Positions 1 through 9,057 of a stretch of 64,000 nt of DNA are shown in pieces. Source of the DNA: Niastella sp966212235 (GTDB lineage Bacteria > Bacteroidota > Bacteroidia > Chitinophagales > Chitinophagaceae); NCBI GenBank assembly GCA_966212235.1, contig CBIHPP010000001.1, positions 620,001 through 684,000 of the forward strand, given 5' to 3'. The notes under the pieces were generated by a model, which saw only the letters and a program-made list of their open reading frames with translations, did no database searches and was not told where the DNA came from. A program made the position numbers and the translations under genes. Position 1 is the first letter of the stretch; each line of letters begins with the position of its first letter.

Positions 1-1
1 T

Positions 2-115
2 TATAATACCATTACAAAATTGACAATTGGCTATTTGAATGATCACCTCAAAAAATCAAATGATTTTTTAGAAATACTTGCACAGGAAATGGATAAAACG
101 GTGAGGAAAAAATGA
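2..115 (+). CDS. 3' end of an unidentified protein (partial)
   Basis: An open frame enters from the left edge and ends at a TGA at 113-115, giving 37 residues. The tail is rich in Lys, Asp and Glu and reads as an amphipathic helix ending in KTVRKK. Nothing in it identifies a family. The following gene lies on the opposite strand, so this gene is the last of its transcription unit or stands alone. It could be a chance open frame, since no upstream sequence is available to test it. Confidence 0.4.
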   Translation, partial: YNTITKLTIGYLNDHLKKSNDFLEILAQEMDKTVRKK

Positions 116-140
116 AGCTCTCTGGAGCAAGCGATGAGCA

Positions 141-187
141 AAAAGCGAACATCTATTGTATTGAAGCCATACAGTTCTTGTTTTTGT
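141..187. repeat. Direct repeat, left copy (pair with 1564-1610)
   Basis: This stretch beginning AAAAGCGAACAT and ending near TTCTTGTTTTT recurs at 1564-1610 in the same orientation with roughly 80 percent identity by eye. The two copies bracket the secreted-protein gene at 202-1422. They may be borders of an old duplication that produced the paralogue at 4093-5295, but no third copy was found beside that gene. Confidence 0.55.
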
Positions 188-201
188 TGAATAGCTTAAT
201 G

Positions 202-1422
202 CTATTGCTTTAAGTCTAAAACAACCTTTGCATTTTTTTGTTTGCTGCTCGAAATAAAAACTTCGTAACGGTTGCCTGGCGTATTGATGATCATGACAGA
301 GGTATTCGGTGGAATAGAACCTAGATTTTCAGCCACCATGATCAGTTCATGGTGGGGTTGGGATGCGTTTATTTCGATGGTGAGGGATACCGGTTTTTCA
401 GAAAGGTGCATGTGAGATTTAATTAATTTATTGTTGTGATATATGCTAATAGTATCACCATCTATTTCACCATTATCATAACAATTAATCCTGATTTCAC
501 CAGCTTCGGTCTCAATTTTCCTGACCAATGCATTTTCCCTGGTTTTTAAAACCAATGGCATTGACAAAATTATTGGGGGAGGTTGTTTTACAGAGGCAAT
601 TGTTTTTGGCGCCATGTCAGGTTTCGGTCTTATCGCCGGGGTGGCCTGCACTTTCTTTGGCTGTGTAGGGGGCGGGGTGTTTTTTGGGGTAACCGGTTTT
701 GAAGCAGTCGCCCGTTTTGTGGTACCCTGTCTTTTTTGAGTAGCAGTTGGCTGCGGATTATTCTTCACACATTCACGGAATGTGATATCATCCAGTGCGA
801 AGTCATTTCCACAACCACCCGGTGCATTGTCGGCCATGACCAACCGCAATGTTGACGTGGAAGCAGGCGTTGTAAAATAAGCAAGGTGCTGACTCCAAAT
901 TGGCTCCTGTACTCTTGGCAAATCCCTTGTAACAATATTGGCGATCATCCTGCCATCCGGTGTTTCCAATCGAATATTGAGACTGGGTAATAATAAGAAT
1001 GGACATTTTTTGGTGGGCTTGCATAAATTGATCACCCACAGACCGAGTTCATAGGTGGTATTGCTCTTCAACCCGCTAATGGGAATGTTTAGAAATACGC
1101 CGCCACCCGGCGCAGCGTTCACCAGCAACATATTACCCTTAGTATCACCAACCGAATGGTCCGACGAAAGCGTATGCCAATCATCACTAAAGCATCCGCT
1201 GGTATAGGGAACAAAAGAATAATGTCCGTCAGTAGGGCATGAACCGGAAACCCGCCCGTAGTAGGAAAGATCAGCGCTGTTGGGGTCGCGTACATCACCT
1301 GTACCAAAGTGTATGGTGAATTGAGGTGGCTTAAATGTACAATTACCTGGTTGCGCCTTCGATACAAGGGCGAAGAGAAGAATGACAAATATGAAACCCA
1401 ACTTCTTCACAGCTTCATACAC
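202..1422 (-). CDS. Secreted protein, paralogue of the 4093-5295 product
   Basis: The 406-residue product starts with a typical Sec signal peptide (hydrophobic run about residues 9-20, cleavage after SKA or SKAQ). Residues about 25-220 form a Cys-containing beta-sandwich-like region with a motif GCGNDFALDDITF near 205-217, typical of MAM- or lectin-like jelly-roll modules in Bacteroidota secreted proteins. A Thr/Pro/Lys-rich linker (about 222-290) leads to a second conserved domain (about 295-406) with YDNGEIDGD and a segment AENLGSIPPNTS. No T9SS sorting motif is obvious. It is closely related along its whole length to 4093-5295, and the two genes share a conserved block just upstream of their starts (around 1455-1495 and 5335-5378). 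Ligand and function are unknown; cell-surface binding is inferred. Confidence 0.85.
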   Translation of the reverse strand: MYEAVKKLGFIFVILLFALVSKAQPGNCTFKPPQFTIHFGTGDVRDPNSADLSYYGRVSGSCPTDGHYSFVPYTSGCFSDDWHTLSSDHSVGDTKGNMLLVNAAPGGGVFLNIPISGLKSNTTYELGLWVINLCKPTKKCPFLLLPSLNIRLETPDGRMIANIVTRDLPRVQEPIWSQHLAYFTTPASTSTLRLVMADNAPGGCGNDFALDDITFRECVKNNPQPTATQKRQGTTKRATASKPVTPKNTPPPTQPKKVQATPAIRPKPDMAPKTIASVKQPPPIILSMPLVLKTRENALVRKIETEAGEIRINCYDNGEIDGDTISIYHNNKLIKSHMHLSEKPVSLTIEINASQPHHELIMVAENLGSIPPNTSVMIINTPGNRYEVFISSSKQKNAKVVLDLKQ

Positions 1423-1563
1423 TTTACATTTAAATCTACTAAAAAATGACAGTATTATTCAAATGATGGTATGAAAGGTGATTTGGGGTGATAGGGCGCA
1501 TTCCTGATAAGCCTGTATGGAAATCTGTGTGGCTTACAGCAACCGAAAGAAAAGAATAAAATT

Positions 1564-1610
1564 AAAAGCGAACATTGATTGTATCGAAACCGTACATTTC
1601 TTGTTTTTTC
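1564..1610. repeat. Direct repeat, right copy (pair with 141-187)
   Basis: Second copy of the approximately 47-bp repeat, between the secreted-protein gene on the minus strand and the permease gene on the plus strand. Differences from the left copy are scattered substitutions, so the duplication is not recent. Confidence 0.55.
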
Positions 1611-1717
1611 GGTATGTATTCAATTGGGTATCAGTGGCAAAAAGCCCGGCATCTTTTTAGCCGATTTTGTCAGGCATCTTCAAACCCGATACGTTACCAT
1701 TCAGATGTACTCATTCT

Positions 1718-4084
1718 ATGTTCTATAATTACTTCAAAATCGCCTGGCGCAATCTGTGGAAGAACAAAACATTTTCCGCTATTAATTTCTCTGGCCTTGC
1801 ATTAGGTCTAACGTGCAGCGTATTAATATTTTTATGGGTAAAAGATGAGTTTAGTGTAAATGCATTTAATAGAAACGGGGATCGCATTTATACAGTTGTA
1901 TGTCGTGAATATGTTGATAACAAAATAAACGGAAGCTACGACACCCCTGGCATGTTGGGAGAAGAGTTAAAGCGTGTAATGCCGGAAGTGGAATTTGCAT
2001 GCAACTATGCCTGGAATGATTTTAACACTTTTTCTTCTGGCAAAAAGAAAATGAAGTGGCCGGGAAACTTTGCCGGGGCCGATTTTTTTAAGATTTTCTC
2101 CTATTCTTTACTGCAAGGCTCCGCTAACACCGCACTAAAAGGCCCGGAGAGCATCGCTATTTCCCAAAAGATGGCCACCGCTTTTTTTGGAGGCGCCCCT
2201 GCTGCTATCAATAAAACCTTGCTTTTTGAAAATTACAAAGCGCTGAAGATAACAGCCGTATTTGCAGACCTGCCGGCGAATGTTTCAGAACGATTTGATT
2301 ATATAATTAACTGGCATTTATTTACCGAGCGGGAACCATGGATCAAAAATTGGAGCAACAGCGGTCCAACCACTTTTGTTCAATTGAGAAAAGATGCCGA
2401 TCCTGCAAAGTTTGGATCAAAGATCCAATATTTCCTTGCCGGGTATGATAAAGAATATTCAAAGCTTGAAAGGCATGAGTTGAGCCTGCAACGATATGAT
2501 GAGACATACCTGCATTCAAATTTTAAAAATGGATACCTGTCAGGGGGGCGCATTGAATACGTTCGGTTGTTTATAGGGGTAGCTATTTTTATATTGCTGA
2601 TCGCCTGTATTAATTTTATGAATTTGAGTACGGCCCGTTCAGTTAAAAGAGCAAAGGAAATTGGCGTACGAAAAGTAATAGGGGCAGGCAGGCGGGCTTT
2701 AATAGCACAGTTCTTAAGCGAAGCTTTGCTACTCACATTTTTAGCAGTTATTCTTTCAATAGTGTTTTTAGTGATCTTGCTGCCTCCTTTTAATAATCTC
2801 ACCGGCAAACAAATCACATTTCCCTTTAATGACCATTTGTTTTGGTTAGCGCTGGGATTGTTAACCATTGTCACCGGATGTACAGCAGGTAGTTATCCTG
2901 CTCTATTGCTGTCCACTTTTAAACCGGTCGCTGTTTTGAAAAGCAATTATAAACTCAGGCCTTCATCAGGGGTATTTCGAAAAGGCCTGGTTGTATTTCA
3001 ATTTACCTTATCGATCATCTTCATTGCAGGCATGATCATCATATCACAACAGGTAAATTATATACAAACTAAAAATCTCGGTTATCATAAGAACAATCTT
3101 ATTTATCTGTCAATAAATGGCAATCTGGCGCCCAACTTTAAGGTGTTCAAGCATGCAGCACTGCAACTGCCCGGCATTAAGGATGTGAGCAAAATGTCGA
3201 ACAGGCCAATACAAATTGAAAATACGACAGGGGATGTAGAATGGGCAGGGAAGGCGCCAGCCTCCAAACCACAGTTTACGCAAATTGCCGTTGGTTATGA
3301 TTTTGTAAAAACCATGCAGACAGAAATATTGATGGGCCGGGATTTTTCCAGGCAGTTTGCTGACTCTGCAAATTATCTGATCAATGAATCAGCATTGAAA
3401 ACGATTGGATATAAAGACCCGATTGGCAAGCCGCTTACATTCTGGGGAACGAAAGGTACCATCATCGGGGTAATGAAAGATTTTCATTTTAATTCCCTGC
3501 ATGTTCCGATTAATCCTTTAATAATAAGATTAAGTAAAGAGAAAAGTTATGGTACAATTTTGATCCGCACAGAACCGGGTAAAACGCAAGTTGCTTTGGA
3601 AGGTCTGGAGAAATTGCATCAGGAATTATGTCCTGATTTTCCCTTTAGTCACCAGTTTGCTGATGAGGAGTATAACTATTTATATAAAAGTGAGCAGGTA
3701 GTACAGGCGCTTTCAAAATATTTTGCATTTCTTGCCATCTTCATTTCATGCATGGGTTTATTAGGCCTGGTATTGTTTACCGCAGAGCAACGCACAAAGG
3801 AGATCGGCATCAGGAAAGTATTGGGGGCCAGCGTATCGTCCCTGTTCCGTTTATTATCAAAAGATTTTCTACAACTGGTTTTGATCGCTTATGTAATTGC
3901 AATCCCGCTGGCATGGTGGGCTATGAATAGCTGGCTTGATAATTTTATTTACCGTGTTCCCATCAGTTGGGGCGTATTTGCCATGGCAGGCATTTCGGCA
4001 TTGGTGATTGCGTTGGTTACTATTAGTTTTCAAGCCATAAAAGCGGTTACGGCAAACCCGGTGAAAAGTTTAACGGCTGAATAG
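1718..4084 (+). CDS. ABC transporter permease, FtsX/MacB type
   Basis: About 788 residues from the ATG at 1718; a TTG-initiated form from 1667 is possible, but family members normally begin with the sequence seen here, FYNYFKIAWRNLWKNK. The architecture is a transmembrane helix near residues 20-40, a periplasmic MacB_PCD domain, three helices in the middle (the KEIGVRKVIGA loop follows the first), a second periplasmic domain and three C-terminal helices with a second KEIGIRKVLGAS loop. That is the duplicated FtsX layout of Bacteroidota macrolide- or lipoprotein-exporter-like permeases, and the length is normal. No ATPase gene is adjacent, which is common for this group. It sits between two paralogous secreted-protein genes on the other strand; a link with them is possible but unproven. 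Substrate unknown. Confidence 0.93.
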   Translation: MFYNYFKIAWRNLWKNKTFSAINFSGLALGLTCSVLIFLWVKDEFSVNAFNRNGDRIYTVVCREYVDNKINGSYDTPGMLGEELKRVMPEVEFACNYAWNDFNTFSSGKKKMKWPGNFAGADFFKIFSYSLLQGSANTALKGPESIAISQKMATAFFGGAPAAINKTLLFENYKALKITAVFADLPANVSERFDYIINWHLFTEREPWIKNWSNSGPTTFVQLRKDADPAKFGSKIQYFLAGYDKEYSKLERHELSLQRYDETYLHSNFKNGYLSGGRIEYVRLFIGVAIFILLIACINFMNLSTARSVKRAKEIGVRKVIGAGRRALIAQFLSEALLLTFLAVILSIVFLVILLPPFNNLTGKQITFPFNDHLFWLALGLLTIVTGCTAGSYPALLLSTFKPVAVLKSNYKLRPSSGVFRKGLVVFQFTLSIIFIAGMIIISQQVNYIQTKNLGYHKNNLIYLSINGNLAPNFKVFKHAALQLPGIKDVSKMSNRPIQIENTTGDVEWAGKAPASKPQFTQIAVGYDFVKTMQTEILMGRDFSRQFADSANYLINESALKTIGYKDPIGKPLTFWGTKGTIIGVMKDFHFNSLHVPINPLIIRLSKEKSYGTILIRTEPGKTQVALEGLEKLHQELCPDFPFSHQFADEEYNYLYKSEQVVQALSKYFAFLAIFISCMGLLGLVLFTAEQRTKEIGIRKVLGASVSSLFRLLSKDFLQLVLIAYVIAIPLAWWAMNSWLDNFIYRVPISWGVFAMAGISALVIALVTISFQAIKAVTANPVKSLTAE

Positions 4085-4092
4085 CGGGTACG

Positions 4093-5295
4093 TTAAGGCT
4101 TTAAGTCAAAAACAACCTTCGCATTCTTTTGCTTGCTGGATGAGATAAAAACTTCGTAACGCTTCCCTGGCGTATTGATGATCATGACCGATGTATTCGG
4201 TGGAATAGATCCTAAATTTTCAGCCACCATGATCAGTTCATGGTGGGGTTGAGATGCGTTTACTTCAATGGTGAAGGTTATCGGTTTTTGCGAAAGGCGC
4301 ATGTGCGATTTAATTAATTGATTGTTGTGATATATACTAATTGTATCACCATCTATTTCACCATTATCATAGCAATTAATCTTAATTTCACCAGCTTCGG
4401 TCTCAATTTCCCTGACCAACGCATTTTCCCTGGTTTTTAAAACCAATGGGGGTGGAATAACAATTACGGGAGGTTGGTTTACAACCACCATTGTTTTTAA
4501 TACCGTATCCGGTTGCGGTATGATCGCCGGAGGCTCCAGTACTTTTTGTTGGGGTGAAGCGGTAACTTTTTTTGTAACCGGTTTTGAAACAGACACCTGT
4601 TTTGGGGTTGGTGGTGTTTTTTGCGTCACAACTGGCTCCGGTTGTGGCTGCACACATTCACGGAACGTGATATCATCCAATGCAAAGTCGTTTCCACAAC
4701 CACCCGGCGTATTGTCGTACATGACCAACCGTAATGTTGACGTTGAAGCAGGCGTTGTAAAATATGCCAGTTGTTGGCCCCATTGGGGCTCCTGCACTCT
4801 AGGCAAATCCCTGGTCACAATATTTGCTACTATCCTGCCTTCAGGTGTTTCCAATCTAATTTGAAGACTGGGCAATAATAAAGATGGACATTTTTGGGAG
4901 GGTTTGCATACATTGACCATCCACACGCCGAGTTCATACAGGGTATTACTCTTCAATCCGGTAACAGGGATGGTCAGAAATACGCCGCCATGATGCGCAG
5001 CGTTCACCAGCAACATATTACCATCGATATCACCCGCCGTATGGTCAGATGAAAGCGTATGCCAATTACCGCCAAAGCATTCACTGGTATATGAAACAAA
5101 AGAATAATGGCCATCATTAGGACAGGAATGGGAAACCCGCTCGTAATTGGAATGAGGTGCGCTATTCGGGTCACGTACATTACCAGAACCGAAGTGTACG
5201 GTGAATTGGGATGGCTTAAATGTACAGTTGCCTGGTTGCGCTTTCGATACAAAGTTGATGAGAAGAATAATGAAAAGGAGATCAAACTTCTTCAA
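4093..5295 (-). CDS. Secreted protein, paralogue of the 202-1422 product
   Basis: The 400-residue product has a signal peptide (FDLLFIILLINFVSKAQ), then the same beta-sandwich region, Pro/Thr/Lys/Val-rich linker and C-terminal YDNGEIDGD/AENLGSIPPNTS domain as the paralogue. The linker is the most diverged part, while the C-terminal domain is nearly unchanged, suggesting that selection acts on the two folded domains. It converges with the permease gene, with only eight bases between the stop codons. The start at 5295 gives a compact MKK-type signal peptide. Function unknown; surface adhesion or carbohydrate binding is a guess from the fold type. Confidence 0.85.
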   Translation of the reverse strand: MKKFDLLFIILLINFVSKAQPGNCTFKPSQFTVHFGSGNVRDPNSAPHSNYERVSHSCPNDGHYSFVSYTSECFGGNWHTLSSDHTAGDIDGNMLLVNAAHHGGVFLTIPVTGLKSNTLYELGVWMVNVCKPSQKCPSLLLPSLQIRLETPEGRIVANIVTRDLPRVQEPQWGQQLAYFTTPASTSTLRLVMYDNTPGGCGNDFALDDITFRECVQPQPEPVVTQKTPPTPKQVSVSKPVTKKVTASPQQKVLEPPAIIPQPDTVLKTMVVVNQPPVIVIPPPLVLKTRENALVREIETEAGEIKINCYDNGEIDGDTISIYHNNQLIKSHMRLSQKPITFTIEVNASQPHHELIMVAENLGSIPPNTSVMIINTPGKRYEVFISSSKQKNAKVVFDLKP

Positions 5296-5495
5296 GGTTG
5301 TATATATTTTACTTTAAGTTACTGCAAAATCATAGTTTTATTCAAATCGCGGTATGAAAGGTCATTTGGGGTGATGGGTGTCAAAAGTGGAGTAGAGGTG
5401 TACACGCTGAAAAAAAATGTAGCTTAGTTGGTTATTAATTGATCGGAGTTTACGATCCTTGTAAAACGACGCTTATAAAAATAAACTTAACTGAA

Positions 5496-6389
5496 ATGGA
5501 GAAAAGAGTAAAATTTGATTTTGAAATTTATTTTACCAACGGTGGAAGCATTAAAGGCGAAGATTTTAGGCTTGATATTTTGGGCGACAGTATTTCTGAC
5601 AAAGAACTTGCAGATCACATTGTGGAAGATCTAAGGCTTCTAATGGTTGGGCAAACTAAAATTCTGAATAAAGAGATATTAACCGAACCACATAAGAGAA
5701 AGCCAATTAACGATAAAGTTATAAATGATTTACTGATTGATTTAAGCCATACCATTGAAAACGGACTTGTAACTTATAAAGGCTTGCCTGCACCAATAAT
5801 TTGCGACTATTTGAGCCGTGAAAATTCAAAACAATTTTATGCAGAAGGGACAGAATTTCAAATCGGTAAAATTGAAATGGTTACAAACACAGGAACCTAT
5901 ATTGACTGTCCATTTCATAGGTTTGAGGATGGAAAAGACCTTTCGGAGGTTGGGTTGGAATGTTTTACAGACCTTGACGCCATTGTGATAAGTGTTCCAT
6001 TTTCAGAAACAGTGGAAATAACAGAAGAACATTTAAAAAACCAGGAAATTAGAAATAAAGCAGTATTAATTCATACAGGTTGGGACACACATTGGAATAC
6101 AGAAATGTATTACGAAAACCATCCTTATTTGACCGAAGAAGCAGCTAAATATTTGAGAGACTGTAGTGTTAAGCTGGTTGGCATTGACTCTCATAATATT
6201 GATAGTACACTTGGAAGAACAAGACCTGTTCATACAACACTTTTAGGAGCAAACATTTTAATTGTTGAACATCTTTGTAATTTGTATTTATTACCTAAAG
6301 ATGGTTTTACCTTTAGTGCAATTCCGCCTAAATTTAAAGGTGTTGGAACTTTTCCTGTAAGAGCAATGGCTAAATTATCAAAGAAATAA
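5496..6389 (+). CDS. Cyclase-family (kynurenine formamidase-like) metal-dependent hydrolase with extra N-terminal domain
   Basis: The ATG at 5496 gives 297 residues; the frame extends upstream to 5439 but with poor N-terminal sequence. The C-terminal part (about 75-295) is a PF04199-type cyclase: SHTIENG, then the metal-binding stretch TNTGTYIDCPFHRF (canonical HxGTHxDxPxH, with Asn-Thr replacing the first His pair) and a late GIDSHNID. The N-terminal 70 residues (FEIYFTNGGSIKGEDF to EPHKRK) form a separate small domain not found in ordinary kynurenine formamidases. The gene is visibly more AT-rich than the permease and methyltransferase around it, which fits acquisition by transfer. No tryptophan-catabolism genes are nearby, so the substrate cannot be assigned. 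Confidence 0.85.
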   Translation: MEKRVKFDFEIYFTNGGSIKGEDFRLDILGDSISDKELADHIVEDLRLLMVGQTKILNKEILTEPHKRKPINDKVINDLLIDLSHTIENGLVTYKGLPAPIICDYLSRENSKQFYAEGTEFQIGKIEMVTNTGTYIDCPFHRFEDGKDLSEVGLECFTDLDAIVISVPFSETVEITEEHLKNQEIRNKAVLIHTGWDTHWNTEMYYENHPYLTEEAAKYLRDCSVKLVGIDSHNIDSTLGRTRPVHTTLLGANILIVEHLCNLYLLPKDGFTFSAIPPKFKGVGTFPVRAMAKLSKK

Positions 6390-6445
6390 AAAAGAAATAA
6401 ACAGGCTTCCGGTATTACAGCGTTAACACGAAATTGTAACTTCCC

Positions 6446-7054
6446 ATGCAAAACAAACTTCAACAAACCTACGGCAATATTGATATTTACCTGTTCGATC
6501 AACTGCTGAAGGGCCGTTATGATAACGCAAAAAAAGTGCTGGATGTGGGTTGCGGCTCTGGACGAAACCTGTTTTACTTTTTACGGAACGGCTACGAAGT
6601 ATTTGGTATTGACCCCAATGCACAGGCTATTGAAATGGTTAAGGAATTATCAACCGTGCTTGCCCCTGATAATCCCCTGGAAAATTTTGTAGTTTGCCCT
6701 GCGGAAAATTTGCCGTTTAGCGACGCAACAATGGACCTGGTTATTTGCAGCGCGGTATTGCACTTTGCAAAGGATGCGCAGCATTTTGACGGTATGTTGC
6801 GGGCTATGTTCAACGTGTTAAAACCAGGTGGGTACTTTTTTGCGCGATTAGCATCGGATATCGGCATAGAGGAACTGGTAAAACCATTAGGCAACGAACG
6901 CTATTTATTGCCCGATGGCTCTGAACGCTTTTTGGTTAATGAACAAACGTTGTTAAAATACACCGGCGAATTTGGTATATTATATGAGCCCATCAAAACC
7001 ACCAACGTGCAAAATTTACGGTGCATGACTACCTGGTGTGTGCAGAAAACCTGA
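6446..7054 (+). CDS. Class I SAM-dependent methyltransferase
   Basis: The 202-residue protein has the complete Rossmann-fold methyltransferase signature: motif I VLDVGCGSGRN (about residues 30-40), an acidic residue ending beta2 in GIDPNA, motif II-like ICSAVLHFAKD and post-motif LKPGGYFFARL. This matches small-molecule (TehB/UbiE-like) methyltransferases in length and order. There is no fused domain. It lies 56 bases after the cyclase-family gene on the same strand and could be co-transcribed, but its base composition differs. Acceptor substrate unknown. Confidence 0.88.
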   Translation: MQNKLQQTYGNIDIYLFDQLLKGRYDNAKKVLDVGCGSGRNLFYFLRNGYEVFGIDPNAQAIEMVKELSTVLAPDNPLENFVVCPAENLPFSDATMDLVICSAVLHFAKDAQHFDGMLRAMFNVLKPGGYFFARLASDIGIEELVKPLGNERYLLPDGSERFLVNEQTLLKYTGEFGILYEPIKTTNVQNLRCMTTWCVQKT

Positions 7055-7074
7055 CGTCAAAAAATCTTTCTTTT

Positions 7075-8316
7075 TTAAAATATTTCCCCCAGGTTTACAA
7101 AGAATCCACGCGAGCCGTTTTGTCCGAAACCATAGTCTATGCATAAATTGGCGCCGGAATGTTTATTGAGCTTTACACGCAGGCCAAGTCCATAACCAGG
7201 AAATATCTTATTATAGGCGGTGGAAATATCACTTGAAAAATGCTGCAAATTAACGAATGCTACTGCTCCTAATAAACCGTTCTGCGAGATCCCAAAGCGA
7301 TATTCACTTTCGAAATACTGCATGTTATTCCCTCTGAACCGTCCCTGTATATATCCGCGCCCTGTATTGTAATTATCATCCCAACCTGTACTGGGCAATA
7401 ACAAATAGGGAGGCGTACCTTTCGCGGTTAACCAATCCATCAGCCAAAAAGCAAGCACGTTATGCGACTCTTTGGGGAAATGAAGGTATGTGCGACCGTC
7501 TATCAATACAGATTGCCAGTTGCTGTCGCTTCCCAGTTTTTTGGAGTTGTAACGATATGCAATATTGAAATAAACCCCCTGTTGCGGATTGATCTGGTTA
7601 AGCCGGGAATCATACAAAAAACGCAGCGCTACGCCTGATGCCGTTTCTTCTTTTCCAAGCGCTTTTTTCAATTGCAGGTTAAGTATACCCGATAATGAAT
7701 CTGTTGCTTTTATATTCCAGAATTTATCAAAATAGTAGCCCACGCCGATATAGAGATTATCCGACAGCGCCTTCATGATCGTTTGATGAAATTTAATGCC
7801 TGAAAAATCAATGGTATATCCCTGACCGGGATCTGTTTCCCCACCAAGGCCATAAACAACAGAAGGATATTTAATATACCTGAAGTCGGTAATGATATTG
7901 TACCGGTTGCCTTTTGTCCAGATATTTACCTGAAAGGGAATGATGATCTGACGGTATTGCGAGTAAGTAACATTGGTATTGATGCTTGAGATTTTAGTAT
8001 AGGCTGCAATATCATTGTACCATGCCATATTGCCGCTTACGATCCCTGCAAAGCCTGTTTGAAGCGTATAGCCAACAGCAGGGACAAATGAAAACTGTTT
8101 GCGGGTATCTTTTATTGCTGCGGAATCAGCCGGCAATGGTTTATGCCGGTCAAAAAGGCGAAGCATCACATCTCCCATATCTCTTTGTGTCACTTTTCCA
8201 GGGTTACTACTGTCAATAGCATTGGGAATGACCTGGGCCTGGGGTATAGATGTTTGCCCATAATTTTTAAAAGACAACAGAATTACAGTCACTAATAAAA
8301 ATAGCTTTCTTATCAA
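7075..8316 (-). CDS. Outer-membrane beta-barrel protein, Omp85/surface-antigen type
   Basis: The 413-residue product has a signal peptide (LFLLVTVILLSFKNYGQ), a short periplasmic stretch and then a C-terminal barrel of alternating beta-strand sequence. Features typical of the bacterial surface antigen (Omp85 C-terminal) family include YDSRLNQINPQQGVYFNI, the late GRGYIQGRFRGNNM segment that resembles the family's lid-loop region, and a terminal strand ending in Phe (NLGEIF). No POTRA repeats are visible; the protein is too short for BamA and resembles the single-barrel relatives common in Bacteroidota. It converges on the methyltransferase gene. Role unknown. Confidence 0.8.
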   Translation of the reverse strand: MIRKLFLLVTVILLSFKNYGQTSIPQAQVIPNAIDSSNPGKVTQRDMGDVMLRLFDRHKPLPADSAAIKDTRKQFSFVPAVGYTLQTGFAGIVSGNMAWYNDIAAYTKISSINTNVTYSQYRQIIIPFQVNIWTKGNRYNIITDFRYIKYPSVVYGLGGETDPGQGYTIDFSGIKFHQTIMKALSDNLYIGVGYYFDKFWNIKATDSLSGILNLQLKKALGKEETASGVALRFLYDSRLNQINPQQGVYFNIAYRYNSKKLGSDSNWQSVLIDGRTYLHFPKESHNVLAFWLMDWLTAKGTPPYLLLPSTGWDDNYNTGRGYIQGRFRGNNMQYFESEYRFGISQNGLLGAVAFVNLQHFSSDISTAYNKIFPGYGLGLRVKLNKHSGANLCIDYGFGQNGSRGFFVNLGEIF

Positions 8317-8454
8317 AAGTCGGTATTTTAGGAAACAAAGCTTTAAACCGATACAATTAAAACAAAAGCTATAATATAATAAAACATTTCATATGAATTA
8401 ACCGGCACTTAACCAAAAGCGCCCTTTCGCCATTTGGGCTTATAAGAACAGACA

Positions 8455-8480
8455 AAAAAAATGGGCCACTTTCGTGGCCC
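8455..8480 (-). terminator. Intrinsic terminator reading leftward, with no gene obviously ending at it
   Basis: On the minus strand a perfect 7-bp stem GGGCCAC/GTGGCCC is closed by a GAAA tetraloop and followed by eight T residues (8462-8455). It points leftward, but no minus-strand gene ends here: the next gene to the right is on the plus strand, and the barrel-protein gene starts 140 bases further left. It could end a small RNA or antisense transcript, or act as an attenuator in the leader of the barrel gene. Confidence 0.7.
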
Positions 8481-8612
8481 GTGATTTCAAAGCTTTCGCC
8501 CCATGATAATCACACTTTCTTTTCGTTTTATACCATAAACATGGTATTGCCCGCCTCAACACTTCTGGTATCTTTATGTATTGCACGCATTCTACATTTA
8601 AATACCACTTTC

Positions 8613-9056
8613 ATGCACAAGAATTTTTCCAAAGACGACTTAAAGAGATGGATCGCTGAATTCAAAAGCTTTCCGGAATTACCCTTTATTACAACCTCAG
8701 CCCTGATCAAATTAAGCGATCTGGAAGAATTTGTTGCCGAGATCAAAAAACAGCAGGCAGATTGCGTTCGCGTCTATTTTCTACGGTTCTCAATGACCGA
8801 AACTCCTACCGCAGAGATCAGGAAAGATGGCAAGGTTGTCAGGGGATGCGTTTGGCACGAAACGTCTATTGGCACTACGCAGGCAACCATTGCCATGGTA
8901 CCGGCAAAAAACTTCAGGCATGATCCTGAGTTTGTTTTTGCGGCGGACGACATTGTTCTTGAAAATCAGGTAATGACTTTAATGCCGGGGATACAAAAGG
9001 AGGGTACCGGCCTGAACCCTCCAAGCCCATCTATAGATAATGATATGATCGGTTAA
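8613..9056 (+). CDS. Small conserved-looking protein, first gene of a two-component operon
   Basis: The ATG at 8613 gives 147 residues, beginning HKNFSKDDLKRWIAEF; an open frame continues upstream to 8481 but the extra residues look non-coding. The protein is soluble, with an alpha-helical N-terminal third and beta-rich centre (DCVRVYFLRF), and a flexible Pro/Ser/Asn-rich tail. No catalytic motif was recognised. It is one base from the next gene (TAA then ATG), so it belongs to the operon with the membrane protein, histidine kinase and response regulator, and probably acts with them. Function unknown. Confidence 0.75.
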   Translation: MHKNFSKDDLKRWIAEFKSFPELPFITTSALIKLSDLEEFVAEIKKQQADCVRVYFLRFSMTETPTAEIRKDGKVVRGCVWHETSIGTTQATIAMVPAKNFRHDPEFVFAADDIVLENQVMTLMPGIQKEGTGLNPPSPSIDNDMIG

Positions 9057-9057
9057 A

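Noticed and set aside
1667..1717. TTG-started N-terminal extension of the ABC permease
   Set aside because: Members of this family begin close to the ATG at 1718. The extra residues are polar and lack any known feature.
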